A stretch of 50,422 nucleotides of DNA, taken from assembly GCA_026982315.1 (NCBI GenBank), contig JALSHI010000054.1:1-50422 (forward strand), in the 5' to 3' direction. Position 1 is the stretch's first letter, and each line of letters starts with the position of its first letter. The notes under the pieces are model-generated. The model searched no databases. It was not told the origin of the DNA and worked only from the letters and a program-made list of their open reading frames with translations. This stretch comes from Lysobacterales bacterium (GTDB lineage: Bacteria > Pseudomonadota > Gammaproteobacteria > Xanthomonadales > Marinicellaceae). Below, one piece after another: positions 34,026 to 45,652 of the stretch. The translations under genes and the position numbers were made by a program.

Positions 34026-35984
34026 TTAAAAGATGTAAAAAGCCACAAGCACGACAACAGCCAGAACCATGGTCAGCGCATAGTGATACAAATAGCCGGT
34101 TTGCCAGCCCCGAATGGCTGCTGAAAACCGCCCCACCAGCCGCGCTGTTCCATTCACCAGCACGCCATCGATTAGCTTCTGATCCAACCATTGCCACAAG
34201 GTCTCGCCCAAACGCACAGCGCCGCGAACAAATACCTTCTGATAAAACTCGTCAAAGTAGTATTTGTTTCGCAACAGCCGATACAGTGGGGCAAAGGTTT
34301 TCTTGAGACGCTCTGTCACCTGCGGGCGGCGCAAGTAAATGTAGCTGGTTAATGCCAAGCCCAGCAGCATTAACCAAAAGGGCCAGCCGGTAAACCCATG
34401 CAGCACAAACTGGGCCGGAGAATGGAACTGATATTCACCAATTTCAGCCACCACGTCGTGCTCCGGCCGCACCACGATGACGCCCTTGAAAAAGTCGCCA
34501 AACAGCATGGGCTCAATCGCCAGCCAGCCGATAACCACCGAGGGAATGGCCAGCATAATTAATGGTAGGGTCACCACCCACGGTGACTCCTTCACATGGG
34601 CACGGGCATGCGCATCCATGCGTTCAGGGCCATAAAACACCAGGTACATCAGGCGAAAGCTGTACAAGGCGGTAATCAGCACCCCTAACAGGGTAGCGGC
34701 ATAAGCCAGCCCGGCACCAAAGCGATGCGATTCGTGAGTGGCCTCGATAATGATATCCTTGGAAAAAAATCCAGAGAAACCGGGGAAGCCCACCAGCGCC
34801 AATGTGCCGATCCACATGGTCAAAAACGTCACGGGCATATACTTGCGCAGCCCGCCCATAGCTTTCATGTCCTGCTTGTGATGCAAGGCGATAATGACCG
34901 AACCGGCGCCCAGGAACAACAGAGCCTTGAAAAAAGCATGCGTCATCAAGTGGAAAATGGCAGCATTATAGGCCGACACCCCCAGCGCCACTGTCATATA
35001 ACCCAGTTGCGACAAGGTTGAGTAGGCGATAACGCGCTTGATATCGTTCTGCACCAATCCCACCAGCCCCATGAAAAAGGCTGTAAACGCCCCTGTCAAC
35101 ATCACAAAACTCAAGGCGGCCTCGGACAACTCAAACAAGGGCGACATACGGGCTACCATGAAAATACCCGCCGTGACCATGGTAGCGGCGTGAATCAGCG
35201 CTGAAATCGGTGTCGGGCCTTCCATGGAGTCTGGCAACCACACGTGCAATGGCGCCTGAGCGGATTTACCCATGGCGCCGATAAAAAGAGCGATACAGAT
35301 AAAGGTGATTAATTGCCATTGAGTCCCGGGGAAAATGCTGATGGTTTTACCCACGACACTCTCTGCATGCTGAAAAACCTCAACATAGTCCAGGGTGCCA
35401 AAGGCCATAACAATGGCGGCAATGCCCAGCAAAAAGCCAAAATCGCCAACCCGATTGACCAGAAACGCTTTCAGGTTGGCAAAAATCGCGGACTCCTTTT
35501 TGAACCAGAAGCCAATCAGCAAATAGGACACCAGACCAACGGCTTCCCAGCCAAAAAACAGTTGCAGGAAGTTGTTGGACATGACCAGCATCAGCATGGC
35601 AAAGGTAAATAGGGAAATATAGCTGAAGAACCGCTGATATCCCGGGTCGTCATGCATGTAGCCAATGGTGTAAACATGCACCATAAGAGAGACGAATGTC
35701 ACCACTGCCATCATCACCGCAGTGAGCGAATCCACCAGAAAACCCACATGCATTCTGAGATCGCCGGCCACCATCCAGGTATACAGGTTTTCGTTAAATG
35801 GTTCGGCCTGGCCCTGGACAAAGGCCCATAAAATGCGCGCGGACAGCACAAAGGAAAGCGCCACCGCCGCAATCGTCACCAGATGGGCGCCAGTACGGCC
35901 GATTTTTCGGCCAAAAAGGCCAGCCACCACAGCCGCAGCCAGCGGCGCCATGGCGATCACAAGTAGAATGTTTTTATCCAGCAT
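34026..35984 (-). CDS. nuoL: NADH-quinone oxidoreductase subunit L
   Basis: 652 aa, the distal antiporter-like subunit. The core has LQLFFGWEAVGLVSYLLIGFW, GAMGKSAQAPLHVWLPDSME, STLSQLGYMTVALG and FFSKDIIIEATHES. The C-terminal part contains the long lateral helix and transmembrane anchor that brace the membrane arm (roughly 520-652). The size is slightly above the 613 aa of E. coli NuoL and normal for proteobacteria with unfused nuoC/D. It lies 3 nt after nuoK. Confidence 0.97.
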   Translation of the reverse strand: MLDKNILLVIAMAPLAAAVVAGLFGRKIGRTGAHLVTIAAVALSFVLSARILWAFVQGQAEPFNENLYTWMVAGDLRMHVGFLVDSLTAVMMAVVTFVSLMVHVYTIGYMHDDPGYQRFFSYISLFTFAMLMLVMSNNFLQLFFGWEAVGLVSYLLIGFWFKKESAIFANLKAFLVNRVGDFGFLLGIAAIVMAFGTLDYVEVFQHAESVVGKTISIFPGTQWQLITFICIALFIGAMGKSAQAPLHVWLPDSMEGPTPISALIHAATMVTAGIFMVARMSPLFELSEAALSFVMLTGAFTAFFMGLVGLVQNDIKRVIAYSTLSQLGYMTVALGVSAYNAAIFHLMTHAFFKALLFLGAGSVIIALHHKQDMKAMGGLRKYMPVTFLTMWIGTLALVGFPGFSGFFSKDIIIEATHESHRFGAGLAYAATLLGVLITALYSFRLMYLVFYGPERMDAHARAHVKESPWVVTLPLIMLAIPSVVIGWLAIEPMLFGDFFKGVIVVRPEHDVVAEIGEYQFHSPAQFVLHGFTGWPFWLMLLGLALTSYIYLRRPQVTERLKKTFAPLYRLLRNKYYFDEFYQKVFVRGAVRLGETLWQWLDQKLIDGVLVNGTARLVGRFSAAIRGWQTGYLYHYALTMVLAVVVLVAFYIF

Positions 35985-35987
35985 GGC

Positions 35988-36290
35988 TTAACCTTTAAGA
36001 GTATCGAGCTGTTCAACATCCAGCGAACGGCGGTTACGGAACAACACCACCAGAATAGCCAGGCCTATGGCGGCTTCAGCAGCGGCCACAGTCAAAATAA
36101 AAAAAACGAAAACTTGCCCGGAAATGTCATTCAGATAGCTGGAAAAGGCGACAAAGTTGGTGTTCACCGCCAATAGCATTAACTCAATGGACATGAGCAT
36201 GATGAGAATATTTCGGCGGTTGGCAAACAAACCGGCCAGCCCGATCACGAACAGCACACCGGCAACAATCAGGTAATGGGACAAGCTCAT
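35988..36290 (-). CDS. nuoK: NADH-quinone oxidoreductase subunit K
   Basis: 100 aa, three transmembrane helices: [20 protein letters not shown] at the N-terminus, [20 protein letters not shown] with the proton-path Glu, and a third ending in [14 protein letters not shown] with the Glu in AAAEAAIG. It is the MnhC/MrpC-like part of complex I. The start overlaps the nuoJ stop by 4 nt. Confidence 0.97.
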   Translation of the reverse strand: MSLSHYLIVAGVLFVIGLAGLFANRRNILIMLMSIELMLLAVNTNFVAFSSYLNDISGQVFVFFILTVAAAEAAIGLAILVVLFRNRRSLDVEQLDTLKG

Positions 36291-36913
36291 TTGTCATCTC
36301 CGGAAGATTGGGGTTCGGCTGGCATTTTGATCACACGCATGCGATCACTGGCCTTGACTGCAATTTGTCGGGCAGGATCCAGGTGTTTGAAATCCGGACG
36401 CCGCCGCAAAGTCAATAAAATGGCTGCAACAATGGCCACCAGCAGCAAAACTGCGGCCAGCTCAAAAGGAAACACATAACGGGTGAACAATTCTTCGGCC
36501 AAAGCGCGCACATTGCTGTAATCGGCAGCATGACGCGTCAGGCTGGTTTCGGGTAAGCCTGCGGCCAGTTTGCCGGCAAACAGCATGACCATCTCCAGCA
36601 GCATGGCCACAGCGACAGCAATGGCCACCTTGCCATAGCCGCCAAGGGCGTGTTTTTCACGGCTTTTCACATCCAGCATCATGACCACAAAAAGGAACAG
36701 CACCATGACCGCACCCACATAAACCAGCACCAGGGTAATGGCCAGAAACTCTGCTTCCAGCAGCATCCACAAGGCCGCGGCGGAAAAAAACGCCAGCACC
36801 AGTAACAAGGCCGCATATACAGAATTGCGAACCGTAATGACCGCCAGCGCGGAGGCCAATAAAACGCCTGCAAAGGCATAAAACAGAACAACAGGAATCC
36901 AGTCACTAATCAT
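36287..36913 (-). CDS. nuoJ: NADH-quinone oxidoreductase subunit J
   Basis: 208 aa, five transmembrane helices. The third helix region carries the conserved [20 protein letters not shown] and the pi-bulge segment linked to quinone-driven conformational change. The C-terminus ([13 protein letters not shown]) is hydrophilic. It lies 9 nt after nuoI and overlaps nuoK by 4 nt. Confidence 0.96.
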   Translation of the reverse strand: MISDWIPVVLFYAFAGVLLASALAVITVRNSVYAALLLVLAFFSAAALWMLLEAEFLAITLVLVYVGAVMVLFLFVVMMLDVKSREKHALGGYGKVAIAVAVAMLLEMVMLFAGKLAAGLPETSLTRHAADYSNVRALAEELFTRYVFPFELAAVLLLVAIVAAILLTLRRRPDFKHLDPARQIAVKASDRMRVIKMPAEPQSSGDDK

Positions 36914-36922
36914 GGGTTTGAC

Positions 36923-37411
36923 CTACCGGTATTTGGCATCAGCCACTTTCATGGCTGTAATGCGTTCGTCATATTTATCGCCAATGGCGAGTAACTGCTC
37001 TTTGGTGATAATGCGCTTGGCCGGATCTTCAAAATGATACTCGTGAATATCTGTCTCCACGATTGAGTCCACCGGGCAAGACTCCTCACAAAATCCGCAA
37101 TAAATGCACTTGAACAAGTCAATGTCATAACGCGTGGTGCGACGCGTTCCGTCGGCGCGCAGCTCGGTATCAATGGTGATGGCCAAGGCCGGACAAACCG
37201 CTTCGCACAGCTTGCAACCAATGCAACGTTCCTCACCGTTAGGGTAACGGCGCAGGGCATGCAAGCCCCGAAACCGCGGTGATTTTGGCGTTTGTTCTTC
37301 AGGGTAACGGATGGTGAACTTCCGCCGGAACAAATAGCGTCCGGTCACACCCAAGCCCTTCAGCAATTCGCCGAGTGTCAGGCTTTTCAAAAATTGAATC
37401 ATGTTTTTCAT
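36923..37411 (-). CDS. nuoI: NADH-quinone oxidoreductase subunit I (two 4Fe-4S clusters)
   Basis: 162 aa. The peripheral-arm subunit holding clusters N6a and N6b that pass electrons toward NuoB. Both ferredoxin motifs are complete: [12 protein letters not shown] and [16 protein letters not shown]. The N-terminal amphipathic helix (about 1-25) anchors it at the membrane. It lies 15 nt after nuoH. Confidence 0.97.
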   Translation of the reverse strand: MKNMIQFLKSLTLGELLKGLGVTGRYLFRRKFTIRYPEEQTPKSPRFRGLHALRRYPNGEERCIGCKLCEAVCPALAITIDTELRADGTRRTTRYDIDLFKCIYCGFCEESCPVDSIVETDIHEYHFEDPAKRIITKEQLLAIGDKYDERITAMKVADAKYR

Positions 37412-37426
37412 GGCATTGTGTCCGGA

Positions 37427-38467
37427 TTAGTCAAACCACCAACCGATATGGAAAACTTTCATCACCGCCACCACCAGAATCCATACGAGGGTAATGGGAA
37501 TAAAAACTTTCCACCCCAGGCGCATAATCTGGTCGTAACGATAACGGGGAAAAGTCGCTCGCAGCCAGAGATACAAAAAGAGAAAAATGGCCGATTTCGT
37601 CAACAGCCAGAACACATGGGGCTGTGCCAGCCAGCTGTTTTGCAAAGCGTCAATGCCCTCAAACGGCGACAGCCAGCCACCAAGGAACATAATGGCGGTA
37701 AGCAAGGAAACCAGTATCATATTGGCATATTCAGCCAAAAAGAACAGGGCAAAAGCGGAGCCGGAATATTCCACATGAAAGCCAGCAACAATTTCCGACT
37801 CGCCTTCGGCCACATCAAAGGGGGCGCGATTGGTCTCGGCCACGCCGGAAATATAATAAATCACAAACAGCGGAAACAGGGGCAACCAGAACCAGTGCAG
37901 CAGACCGCCGTGCTGGGCCCAGACAATTTCCTTAAGGTTCAGGGTGCCTGCCGCCACCAGCACACCTACCAGCGCGAACCCCATGGGAAGCTCGTAGGAA
38001 ATAATCTGTGCCGCTGAACGCATGGCGCCCAACAAGGCGTATTTGGAATTGGATGCCCATCCGGCAATAATCACACCATAGACGCCCAGAGAGGTCATGG
38101 CCAGAATATAGACCAGCCCGGCATCGATATCCGCCAGCACCAGGCTGTCACTAAAAGGCACCACCGCCCAGGCTGCGAACGCCGTCCCCAGGGAAATCAC
38201 CGGCGCCAGGAGAAACAAAAACTTGCTGGAGCGGTCCGGGATAACGATTTCTTTCAGCAACAATTTGACCACATCAGCAAACGGCTGCCCGAGCCCCCAG
38301 GCCTTGAAGCCAAAAAAGCCCACCCGGTTCGGACCCATGCGGCCTTGCATAAACCCGATAATACGGCGCTCGGCATATGTGAGATAAGCCACCGTCAATA
38401 CCAGCGGCAAAACCACTGCAACAATTTTCAACAGCGTCCAGATCAGCACCCAGATTTGTTCCATCAT
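37427..38467 (-). CDS. nuoH: NADH-quinone oxidoreductase subunit H
   Basis: 346 aa, eight or so transmembrane helices. It forms most of the quinone entry site. Conserved loops include [40 protein letters not shown] (the Glu-rich E-channel start) and [15 protein letters not shown]. The start overlaps the nuoG stop by 4 nt. Confidence 0.97.
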   Translation of the reverse strand: MMEQIWVLIWTLLKIVAVVLPLVLTVAYLTYAERRIIGFMQGRMGPNRVGFFGFKAWGLGQPFADVVKLLLKEIVIPDRSSKFLFLLAPVISLGTAFAAWAVVPFSDSLVLADIDAGLVYILAMTSLGVYGVIIAGWASNSKYALLGAMRSAAQIISYELPMGFALVGVLVAAGTLNLKEIVWAQHGGLLHWFWLPLFPLFVIYYISGVAETNRAPFDVAEGESEIVAGFHVEYSGSAFALFFLAEYANMILVSLLTAIMFLGGWLSPFEGIDALQNSWLAQPHVFWLLTKSAIFLFLYLWLRATFPRYRYDQIMRLGWKVFIPITLVWILVVAVMKVFHIGWWFD

Positions 38468-40821
38468 GCCGCTTCTCCTTTTGTTACAGTCACATCCAGA
38501 ATGGCCGCATCCAGGGCAGCGGTTTCCGGCAGCCCTGCAGCCACGGACACCTGCCCTGGCCGTTGGGAATTGTCAATCAAGGCATACAGCCTGGCCTCGG
38601 ACTGACCTTGTCTGACTATTACCGGGTGGCCATCTGTCACACCGAGCTTGTCGGCATCCTCCGGCGCCAATATCGCCACCGGGGTGCTGGCATGAATGGT
38701 TTTTTGCAGTGGCTCTGAGCGCCTCACAAGCATATCGACATTGTAGATGCCGGTTTGCATGTCCAGACAAAAGTCCTTGACCAGCGGTTCTTTCAGACTG
38801 GCCTGGTTTGGCAACACCGGCAAAGGTGTATTCAATTGGGTCACTGCCTGGCTGACCTCGTCAATGTCCTGGTAATCGAAACCCGGCAACTCCAGCAAGT
38901 TGGCCAGAACCCGCACAACCCGCCAGCCAGGTTTGGCCTCGCCTGGCAAATTGCCCGCCGCCCGGAATGATTGTGCATCGCCCCAGTTGTTGTGGGCCGT
39001 ACCACTGACCTCACACATGAGTCCGATAGGCAGGATTACATCCACCAGCTCACGCAGGCGTTCATCGGCAAAGGCAGTTATCGCCACATTAAATTCGGCG
39101 GCTTTCAGCGCTTGCAACAGTTTTTCCGGCGCAGAGTGGTCCAGCCAGTCGGTTTGATACAGCACATAGGATTTGGCCGGTTTTTCCACCAGCATCCGGG
39201 CATTGTCATGCTCATGCTGCATACCCGCCAATGCGGCGCCAAAGGCATTGGCGCCATCGGCCATCACATACACGTCGGCGCCGGTAATTTCCGATATCCA
39301 GCGAACCACCTGTTTAATCAGATTGGCCTGTGGATGACGATTGGCCACCTGGCCGACAATGAACAGGCTCTTGTCATCGGCGACCAGTTTTTTGGCCAGA
39401 TGATTCAGGTCTTCGTCCGTCTGCTGTTCCAGAATCCAGGCGCCCAGTGAGCCGGTAGGGACAATTCCGGTCTGTTCCGACAGGCTCTTGGCCAGTGAGC
39501 CCAGCGCCTTCACCCATTTGACTGGTGTGTCAATAACAGCGTGAGTCACCCGGAAATGGAAGTCATAGTCGCGGCTGTTAAAGGCGGCGATTCCCGCGCC
39601 GTTTAACCACGCCTGGCGCACGCGGTGCCCCAAAATCGGTTGCTCATGCCGCACATGACTGCCCACCAGCACCACCCGGTCATAACCAGGAATTTCATGC
39701 AGACGCACATCAACGCGAGGGACGTGAACACCCGGGTCGCTAAAGTCCGTTTGTCCCAGCCGGTGATCCCGACGCTGACACCCCAGCGCATCGAACAAAC
39801 GGGCCAGCAAGTAGTATTCTTCGGTGGTGGACTGGTTACCGGCCAGCAATGCCAGTTCATCAGCGCCATGAGCGTCAATAACTTTCTGCCACTGGTTGGC
39901 CACGCCGTGTAGCGCCTCGGCCCAATCCACGGTGTGCCACTGGCCATTCTTTTTGACCATCGGCGCGGTGACCCGGTCTGCCGCGGAAACACCATGCAGG
40001 CTGTAGCGGTCCCGATCCGGCAGCCAGGCTTCATTCAGGTCCTCATTGTCCCGGGGAACCGCCCGCATCAAATCGCCACGGCGCGTGTGATAATACAAGT
40101 TGGAGCCAATGGCGTCATGCATGGAAACGCCCGGGTGCGCCATCATTTCCCAGGCGCGCGCCTTGTACATGAACGGCTTGTTGGTCAGCGCGCCCACAGG
40201 ACACAAATCAATGATATTTCCGCTCATTTCCGAGCCCAGATTCTTGCCCACATAGGTGCCAATCATGGTGCGTTCACCACGGCCGAGACCGCCCAGTTCG
40301 TCAGAACCGGCGATTTCATGCAAAAAACGCACGCAGCGGGTACAAAGGATGCAGCGGGTCATCTCGGTGGCGACCAGCGGGCCAATATCTTCGTCCTTGT
40401 GCACCCGTTTGGGGAACTCATACCGCGAGTGATCGCGGCCGTAACCCATGGAGTCATCCTGCAATTCACATTCACCGCCCTGGTCACAGATGGGGCAATC
40501 CAGCGGGTGATTGATGAGCAAAAACTCCATCACATTCTGCTGCGCCTGTACTGCGCGCTTGGATTGCGTATACACCTTCATACCATCCATCACCGGCGTG
40601 GCGCAGGCCGGCAGGGGCTTGGGCGCTTTTTCCACATCCACCATGCACATGCGGCAGTTTGCCGCCACAGACAGTTTTCGGTGGTAGCAAAAACGCGGAA
40701 TATGAATGCCCTTTTTGTCAGCCGCCTCAATAATCATGGAGCCGGCAGGCACTTCTATTGGCTGGCCGTCAATTTCAATGGTGACCAGTTTCTCGGCGGT
40801 TTTTTCAGTCTTGACGCTCAT
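38464..40821 (-). CDS. nuoG: NADH-quinone oxidoreductase subunit G
   Basis: 785 aa. The N-terminal ferredoxin-like part carries a 2Fe-2S motif ([15 protein letters not shown] and a later Cys in PLPACATP), then [14 protein letters not shown] with a His-ligated 4Fe-4S (N5), and [13 protein letters not shown] with a later Cys in DLCPVGAL (N4). The molybdopterin-oxidoreductase-like domain follows without catalytic cofactor residues. The extra N7 cluster motif of the roughly 910-aa E. coli NuoG is not seen. The length matches the shorter beta-proteobacterial/Xanthomonas type. It lies 33 nt after nuoF. Confidence 0.97.
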   Translation of the reverse strand: MSVKTEKTAEKLVTIEIDGQPIEVPAGSMIIEAADKKGIHIPRFCYHRKLSVAANCRMCMVDVEKAPKPLPACATPVMDGMKVYTQSKRAVQAQQNVMEFLLINHPLDCPICDQGGECELQDDSMGYGRDHSRYEFPKRVHKDEDIGPLVATEMTRCILCTRCVRFLHEIAGSDELGGLGRGERTMIGTYVGKNLGSEMSGNIIDLCPVGALTNKPFMYKARAWEMMAHPGVSMHDAIGSNLYYHTRRGDLMRAVPRDNEDLNEAWLPDRDRYSLHGVSAADRVTAPMVKKNGQWHTVDWAEALHGVANQWQKVIDAHGADELALLAGNQSTTEEYYLLARLFDALGCQRRDHRLGQTDFSDPGVHVPRVDVRLHEIPGYDRVVLVGSHVRHEQPILGHRVRQAWLNGAGIAAFNSRDYDFHFRVTHAVIDTPVKWVKALGSLAKSLSEQTGIVPTGSLGAWILEQQTDEDLNHLAKKLVADDKSLFIVGQVANRHPQANLIKQVVRWISEITGADVYVMADGANAFGAALAGMQHEHDNARMLVEKPAKSYVLYQTDWLDHSAPEKLLQALKAAEFNVAITAFADERLRELVDVILPIGLMCEVSGTAHNNWGDAQSFRAAGNLPGEAKPGWRVVRVLANLLELPGFDYQDIDEVSQAVTQLNTPLPVLPNQASLKEPLVKDFCLDMQTGIYNVDMLVRRSEPLQKTIHASTPVAILAPEDADKLGVTDGHPVIVRQGQSEARLYALIDNSQRPGQVSVAAGLPETAALDAAILDVTVTKGEAA

Positions 40822-40854
40822 GCGCTTATCCGTTGGTTAAACGTGCTGCGGACA

Positions 40855-42120
40855 TCAGGCCGCCAGCATGGACCGTTTGTGTTTAACGTAGTATTCGAAC
40901 TCGGGCCAGAATTGTTTCAGAAAACCCTGCACCGGCCAGGCCGCGGCTTCGCCAAAGGCGCAAATGGTATGGCCTTCGATTTGGCCGGCCACCGTCCGCA
41001 ACAGCTCCAAGTCGTCGGCGCAGCCCTTGCCTTCCAGAATTTTGGTGAGTATCCGGTACATCCAGCCGGTGCCTTCCCGGCAGGGTGTGCACTGGCCACA
41101 GGATTCCATGTAGTAAAAGCGGGAAATGCGCTGGCAGGCCTCCACCATGCAGGTGGTTTCATCCATCACAATGACCGCCGCCGAACCCAGACCGGAGCCT
41201 GCCTGGGCCAGGCTGTCATAATCCATGGTCAGGCCCATCATGACATCCGCCGGCAACACTTTCATGGAAGAACCGCCGGGAATCACCGCTTTGAGCTTGT
41301 TGCCGTCCCGCACGCCACCGGCCAGCTCCAGCAAGTCGCGAAATGGCGTGCCCAGAGACACCTCGTAATTGCCGGGTTTGTTCACATGGCCGGAAACCGA
41401 AAAGATTTTCGGCCCGCCATTATTGGGCTTGCCCAGCTCCAGAAACCACTGGGCGCCGTTGCGGACAATGGCCGGCACCGAGGCCAGCGTTTCCGTGTTG
41501 TTAATGGTGGTGGGTTTGCCATACAGGCCGAAGTTGGCCGGAAATGGCGGTTTGAATCGCGGTTGGCCCTTTTTGCCTTCCAGCGATTCCATCAGAGCCG
41601 TTTCCTCACCGCAGATATAGGCCCCAGCCCCATACACCGCATAGCAGTCAAAATCCACACCGCTGTCAAGGATATTACGCCCCAGCAGGCCGGCGGCATA
41701 AGCCTCATCCAGTGCTTGCTGGAAATGCTCGAAAGGTTCGTGATGGAACTCGCCACGCAGATAGTTGTAGCCCACCGTGGCGCCCATGGCGTAACCGCCA
41801 ATGGCCATGCCTTCAATGACCGCATGGGGATTGAAGCGCAAAATATCGCGATCCTTGCATGTGCCCGGCTCGGACTCATCCGAGTTGCAGAGGATGTATT
41901 TTTGGCCAGGTGCCTGACGGGGCATGAAGCTCCACTTTAGCCCGGTGGGGAAACCCGCTCCGCCACGGCCACGCAAGGCGGATGCCTTGACTTCTTCAAT
42001 AATGTCCTCTTGCGGCGTTTTTTCCGCCAGAATCTTTTTCCAGGCCTGATAGCCGCCGCGTTTCAGGTAGTTTTCCAGCGACCAGTCCTTGTCCGGGTTC
42101 AAACACAGATTGATTTGCAT
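40855..42120 (-). CDS. nuoF: NADH-quinone oxidoreductase subunit F (NADH-binding flavoprotein)
   Basis: 421 aa. It oxidises NADH through FMN and cluster N3. Motifs: [15 protein letters not shown] (NADH/FMN binding), [33 protein letters not shown] and the 4Fe-4S motif [15 protein letters not shown] with a distant C-terminal Cys (TICAFG). It lies 14 nt after nuoE; together with NuoE it forms the electron-input module. Confidence 0.97.
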   Translation of the reverse strand: MQINLCLNPDKDWSLENYLKRGGYQAWKKILAEKTPQEDIIEEVKASALRGRGGAGFPTGLKWSFMPRQAPGQKYILCNSDESEPGTCKDRDILRFNPHAVIEGMAIGGYAMGATVGYNYLRGEFHHEPFEHFQQALDEAYAAGLLGRNILDSGVDFDCYAVYGAGAYICGEETALMESLEGKKGQPRFKPPFPANFGLYGKPTTINNTETLASVPAIVRNGAQWFLELGKPNNGGPKIFSVSGHVNKPGNYEVSLGTPFRDLLELAGGVRDGNKLKAVIPGGSSMKVLPADVMMGLTMDYDSLAQAGSGLGSAAVIVMDETTCMVEACQRISRFYYMESCGQCTPCREGTGWMYRILTKILEGKGCADDLELLRTVAGQIEGHTICAFGEAAAWPVQGFLKQFWPEFEYYVKHKRSMLAA

Positions 42121-42134
42121 GACTTGACTCCGGC

Positions 42135-42662
42135 CTATTTCAGTGAATCGAGAATCTGATCCACTTTTTCAATGGTCAGGTGCTCGTGGTAATGCCCGTC
42201 AACAATCATCATCGGAGCGCCCGCACAGGCTGCCAGACACTCTTCTTCGCGCACCAGGGTAATGCGTCCATCTTCGGTGGTTTCACCCAGTTCAATGCCC
42301 AGCTTTTTCTTCACATGGGCAATCACGTCCTCAGCCCCGCGCAGCTTGCAGGAAATATTGTTGCAAATGGCCACTTTGTGGCGTCCGCACGGTTTGGTGA
42401 AAAACATGCTGTAAAACGAGGCCGCCTCAAATCCCCAGGTCGACGGAATTTCCAGATACTGGCACACCGCCTCAATCAGCGGCTCAGACAGCCAGCCACC
42501 ATTCTGATCCTGGGCCGCATGCAGACCGCGCAACAGGGCCGAACGGGGTTGGTCTGGCGGAAACTTGGCCCGCCATTGGTCAATAACAGCCCGGGTTTCT
42601 TCCGTCAGAAGCTCCATGGCCAGCGATTTGTCGCTGTGTACCGGGTTATACACGTATTTCAT
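42135..42662 (-). CDS. nuoE: NADH-quinone oxidoreductase subunit E (2Fe-2S)
   Basis: 175 aa. Thioredoxin-like 2Fe-2S protein carrying cluster N1a. The four ligands follow the pattern C-x4-C ([11 protein letters not shown]) and later C-x3-C ([13 protein letters not shown]). The N-terminal helical part ([20 protein letters not shown]) is typical. The start overlaps the nuoD stop by 4 nt. Confidence 0.97.
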   Translation of the reverse strand: MKYVYNPVHSDKSLAMELLTEETRAVIDQWRAKFPPDQPRSALLRGLHAAQDQNGGWLSEPLIEAVCQYLEIPSTWGFEAASFYSMFFTKPCGRHKVAICNNISCKLRGAEDVIAHVKKKLGIELGETTEDGRITLVREEECLAACAGAPMMIVDGHYHEHLTIEKVDQILDSLK

Positions 42663-43912
42663 CGGTCAATCTCCCCGAAAACGATGTCCATGGTGCCAAT
42701 CACCGCCACCACGTCCGAAAGCATATGCCCCTTGACCATTTCGTTCATGGCCGACAGATGGGCAAAGCCCGGCGCGCGCACCTTCAGGCGGTGCGGTTTG
42801 TTGGTGCCGTCTGCCACCAGGTACACGCCAAACTCGCCTTTGGGCGCTTCGACGGCCGCATACGCCTCGCCCTCGGGAATGTTGTAGCCTTCGGTAAACA
42901 GCTTGAAGTGATGAATCAGTCCTTCCATGTCTTTTTTCATTTCCAGCCGTGGCGGCGGCGCGACCTTGTGATTTTCCACCATTACCGGGCCGGGATTTTT
43001 GCGCAGCCAGTCCACACACTGTTTAATAATGCGGTTGGACTGAATCATTTCCTCCATGCGCACCAGATAGCGGTCATAACAATCCCCGGTGACACCCACG
43101 GGAATATCGAACTCGACCTTGTCGTAAGCGGCGTAGGGCTGCTTTTTGCGCAAGTCCCAGGCGATGCCGCTGCCACGCAACATGGGGCCGGTAAAACCAT
43201 TTTGCAAAGCGCGTTCCGGTGAAACCACACCCACACCGACGGTGCGCTGTTTCCAGATCCGGTTATCTGTTAACAAGGTATGATATTCGGCCACCCGCTG
43301 GGGGAAGTCCTCGGTAAAGTGCTCAATAAAATCCAGTAAAGAGCCTTCTCGCCAGGCATTCTTTTCTTTGAGCCGTTTGCCCTTGGTCCATTTGCTTTCT
43401 GTGAATTTCGGCATTTCATCCGGCAAATCGCGATATACGCCGCCTGGCCGGTAATAGGTGGCGTGCATGCGCGCGCCGGATACCGCCTCGTAACAATCCA
43501 TAAGGTGTTCACGTTCCCGGAAGGCATACAGGAACAGTGTCATGGCGCCCAAGTCCAGCCCATGGGTGCCAATCCACATCAGGTGGTTAAGTATCCGCGT
43601 GATTTCATCAAACATGGTGCGGATATACTGTGCGCGGATGGGCGCTTCAATACCCAGCAGTTTTTCAATGGCGCGCACATAGCCGTGCTCATTGCACATC
43701 ATGGACACGTAGTCGAGCCGGTCCATATAGCCAATACTGTGGTTGTAAGGCTTGGTTTCGGCCAGTTTTTCGGTGGCTCGATGCAACAGGCCAATATGCG
43801 GATCGGCATGCTGCACCACTTCGCCGTCCATTTCCAGTATCAGACGCAAAACGCCATGGGCCGCCGGATGCTGGGGCCCGAAATTCATGGTATAGGTTTT
43901 GATTTCAGCCAT
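42659..43912 (-). CDS. nuoD: NADH-quinone oxidoreductase subunit D (49-kDa homologue)
   Basis: 417 aa, a stand-alone gene not fused to nuoC. It forms the quinone-binding cavity with NuoB. Family segments: [20 protein letters not shown] with the quinone-site His, [31 protein letters not shown], and the C-terminal DIVFGEIDR. It derives from a NiFe-hydrogenase large subunit but has lost the metal-ligand cysteines. It starts 2 nt after nuoC ends. Confidence 0.97.
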   Translation of the reverse strand: MAEIKTYTMNFGPQHPAAHGVLRLILEMDGEVVQHADPHIGLLHRATEKLAETKPYNHSIGYMDRLDYVSMMCNEHGYVRAIEKLLGIEAPIRAQYIRTMFDEITRILNHLMWIGTHGLDLGAMTLFLYAFREREHLMDCYEAVSGARMHATYYRPGGVYRDLPDEMPKFTESKWTKGKRLKEKNAWREGSLLDFIEHFTEDFPQRVAEYHTLLTDNRIWKQRTVGVGVVSPERALQNGFTGPMLRGSGIAWDLRKKQPYAAYDKVEFDIPVGVTGDCYDRYLVRMEEMIQSNRIIKQCVDWLRKNPGPVMVENHKVAPPPRLEMKKDMEGLIHHFKLFTEGYNIPEGEAYAAVEAPKGEFGVYLVADGTNKPHRLKVRAPGFAHLSAMNEMVKGHMLSDVVAVIGTMDIVFGEIDR

Positions 43913-43914
43913 GC

Positions 43915-44622
43915 CTAGCAGGTCTCCTGGCCTTTAATGGGGTAACGGGAATCATCACGGCGGGTTTTGGGCACATTCACCCGCGGTTTGATGGACACTG
44001 GCTGATAAACCACCCGGCCTGCCTTTTCGTCGTAAATGACTTCCACGTTGCCAATCAGGGGAAAATCCTTGCGGAAAGGGTGGCCGACAAAGCCATAGTC
44101 AGTCAAGATGCGGCGTAAATCCGGGTGCCCCTTGAAGATAATGCCAAACAAATCAAAGGCCTCGCGTTCGAACCAGTTAGCACCATTCCAGATTTCCACC
44201 AGCGAGGGCACGATCAGCAAGCCTTCGTCGGGCGCAAAACACTTGAGCCGCAAGCGGCGATTGTGCTTGATGGACAACAGATGCACCACGACCACAAAGC
44301 GGTTTTTAATCTTTTCCCGCGGGCGTTCCTCCCAGGCAAACCGGCCGGGGCCAAGTTTCTCCACCGCGCGGGAAAAGCCGCTGAAAGTGGCTTCCTCGGC
44401 CTTCCACTCGCTCAGGCCGTAGCCAAGGTTATCGACGCCGCACAAATCAATAAGCTGCTCGAAATGAAATGCCGGGTTGTCACGCAACTCGCGACACACA
44501 TCCAGCCAGTGATCGCGGCCAATAATACAGGTGGTTTCACCACAGGCGGTGGAAACCGATTGAATGGCTTCGCCAAAATGCTCCTGGAGCTGACGAGCCA
44601 GGGTTGTTTGTGGTTTGTTCAT
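43915..44622 (-). CDS. nuoC: NADH-quinone oxidoreductase subunit C (30-kDa homologue)
   Basis: 235 aa from the ATG at 44622, which overlaps the nuoB TGA (ATGA). A longer open frame upstream is just nuoB read in another frame. The 30-kDa signature [24 protein letters not shown] is followed by [14 protein letters not shown]. The N-terminal part (about 1-100) is more variable. It is a structural bridge in the Q module. The separate nuoC is a lineage clue against Escherichia- or Pseudomonas-type operons. Confidence 0.95.
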   Translation of the reverse strand: MNKPQTTLARQLQEHFGEAIQSVSTACGETTCIIGRDHWLDVCRELRDNPAFHFEQLIDLCGVDNLGYGLSEWKAEEATFSGFSRAVEKLGPGRFAWEERPREKIKNRFVVVVHLLSIKHNRRLRLKCFAPDEGLLIVPSLVEIWNGANWFEREAFDLFGIIFKGHPDLRRILTDYGFVGHPFRKDFPLIGNVEVIYDEKAGRVVYQPVSIKPRVNVPKTRRDDSRYPIKGQETC

Positions 44623-45131
44623 CGGGTTCGGGCTATGGTTGTGGTTCGGCGAATACGTTTTTGTAATTGCAAGATGCCATATACCAGTGCTTCTGCAGTG
44701 GGCGGACAACCCGGCACATAAACATCCACCGGCACAATGCGGTCGCACCCACGCACCACGGAGTAGCTGTAGTGATAGTAACCGCCGCCATTGGCGCAGG
44801 AGCCCATGGATATTACCCACTTGGGACTGGACATCTGGTCGTACACTTTGCGTAAGGCCGGCGCCATTTTATTCACCAGCGTACCGGCCACAATCATGAC
44901 GTCGGACTGACGCGGCGAGGGGCGGAAAATCACGCCGAAGCGGTCCAGATCATAACGGGCAGAACCGGCCTCCATCATCTCGACCGCGCAACAAGCCAAG
45001 CCAAAGGTCACCGGCCACATGGAGCCGGTACGGGCCCAGTGAACGAGGTCATCCAGCTTCGCCACGGCAAAGCCCTTGTCCATGACCTGTCCATCATCAA
45101 ACGGCTTGACAATATCGTTGACTACTCCCAT
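44619..45131 (-). CDS. nuoB: NADH-quinone oxidoreductase subunit B (terminal 4Fe-4S cluster N2)
   Basis: 170 aa from the ATG at 45131, which has AAGGAG 7 bases upstream; an ATG seven codons earlier lacks this. Cluster N2 ligands: tandem Cys in [11 protein letters not shown], Cys in [10 protein letters not shown] and Cys in [26 protein letters not shown] is also conserved. It donates electrons to quinone. The start overlaps the nuoA stop by 10 nt. Confidence 0.97.
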   Translation of the reverse strand: MGVVNDIVKPFDDGQVMDKGFAVAKLDDLVHWARTGSMWPVTFGLACCAVEMMEAGSARYDLDRFGVIFRPSPRQSDVMIVAGTLVNKMAPALRKVYDQMSSPKWVISMGSCANGGGYYHYSYSVVRGCDRIVPVDVYVPGCPPTAEALVYGILQLQKRIRRTTTIARTR

Positions 45132-45478
45132 TCCAGGGCTCCTTTTTTCCACTCATACACAAAGCCGATGACCAAAATCAGCAAAAATACAAACATGGAC
45201 GCCAGGCCAAACGCGCCCAGTTTGTCAAGCACAACAGCCCAGGGAAACAGAAAGGCAATTTCCAGGTCAAAAATGATAAACAGAATGGCCACCAGGTAAT
45301 AACGCACATCAAACTGTATGTGCGCGTCTTCAAAGGCTTCAAAGCCACATTCATAAGGAGAGTTTTTTTCTGCATCCGGCGAACGCGGACCCAGCACATA
45401 GCCAATGGTCAGCAACACCAGGGCCAAACCAACGGCCACGCCCAGAAAAAGCAGTACCGGAAAATATTCAGCTAACAT
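45122..45478 (-). CDS. nuoA: NADH-quinone oxidoreductase subunit A
   Basis: 118 aa from the ATG at 45478, preceded by AAGGGG at 8-base spacing; the longer frame upstream has no ribosome site. Three transmembrane helices. The conserved cytoplasmic loop [24 protein letters not shown] (read around residues 45-68) carries the Cys-Gly next to the quinone channel. The acidic helix [12 protein letters not shown] follows. First gene of the nuoA-N operon, downstream of tRNA-Leu. Confidence 0.97.
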   Translation of the reverse strand: MLAEYFPVLLFLGVAVGLALVLLTIGYVLGPRSPDAEKNSPYECGFEAFEDAHIQFDVRYYLVAILFIIFDLEIAFLFPWAVVLDKLGAFGLASMFVFLLILVIGFVYEWKKGALEWE

Positions 45479-45567
45479 GCCAAATGCCCCTTTAGATGGC
45501 TCCGGCTGGCGCCAGAACACGTGTTTTATTCAAACCATCCGGGATGACGGTTCAAGCAAATAAAAAA

Positions 45568-45652
45568 TGGTGCCGAAGGCCGGACTCGAACCGGCACGGC
45601 TTTCGCCACTACCCCCTCAAGATAGCGTGTCTACCAATTCCACCACTTCGGC
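45568..45652 (-). tRNA. tRNA-Leu (anticodon GAG)
   Basis: An 85-nt class II tRNA with encoded CCA. Acceptor stem GCCGAAG pairs with CTTCGGC followed by ACCA. The D-arm is TGGTGGAATTGGTAGACACG. The anticodon arm CTATC-TTGAGGG-GGTAG shows anticodon GAG with one T-G wobble pair. A short variable arm (TGGCGAAAGCC) precedes the T-arm GCCGG-TTCGAGT-CCGGC. The location between secG and nuoA is conserved in gammaproteobacteria. The 89 bases from its 3' end to nuoA (45479-45567) hold a T-run right after the CCA and a possible weak TTGAAC-based promoter for nuoA. Confidence 0.96.

Noticed and set aside
39934-41940. A 668-codon plus-strand open frame
   Set aside because: It is antisense to nuoG and nuoF and encodes a His/Gly-rich sequence typical of the reverse complement of high-GC coding DNA.
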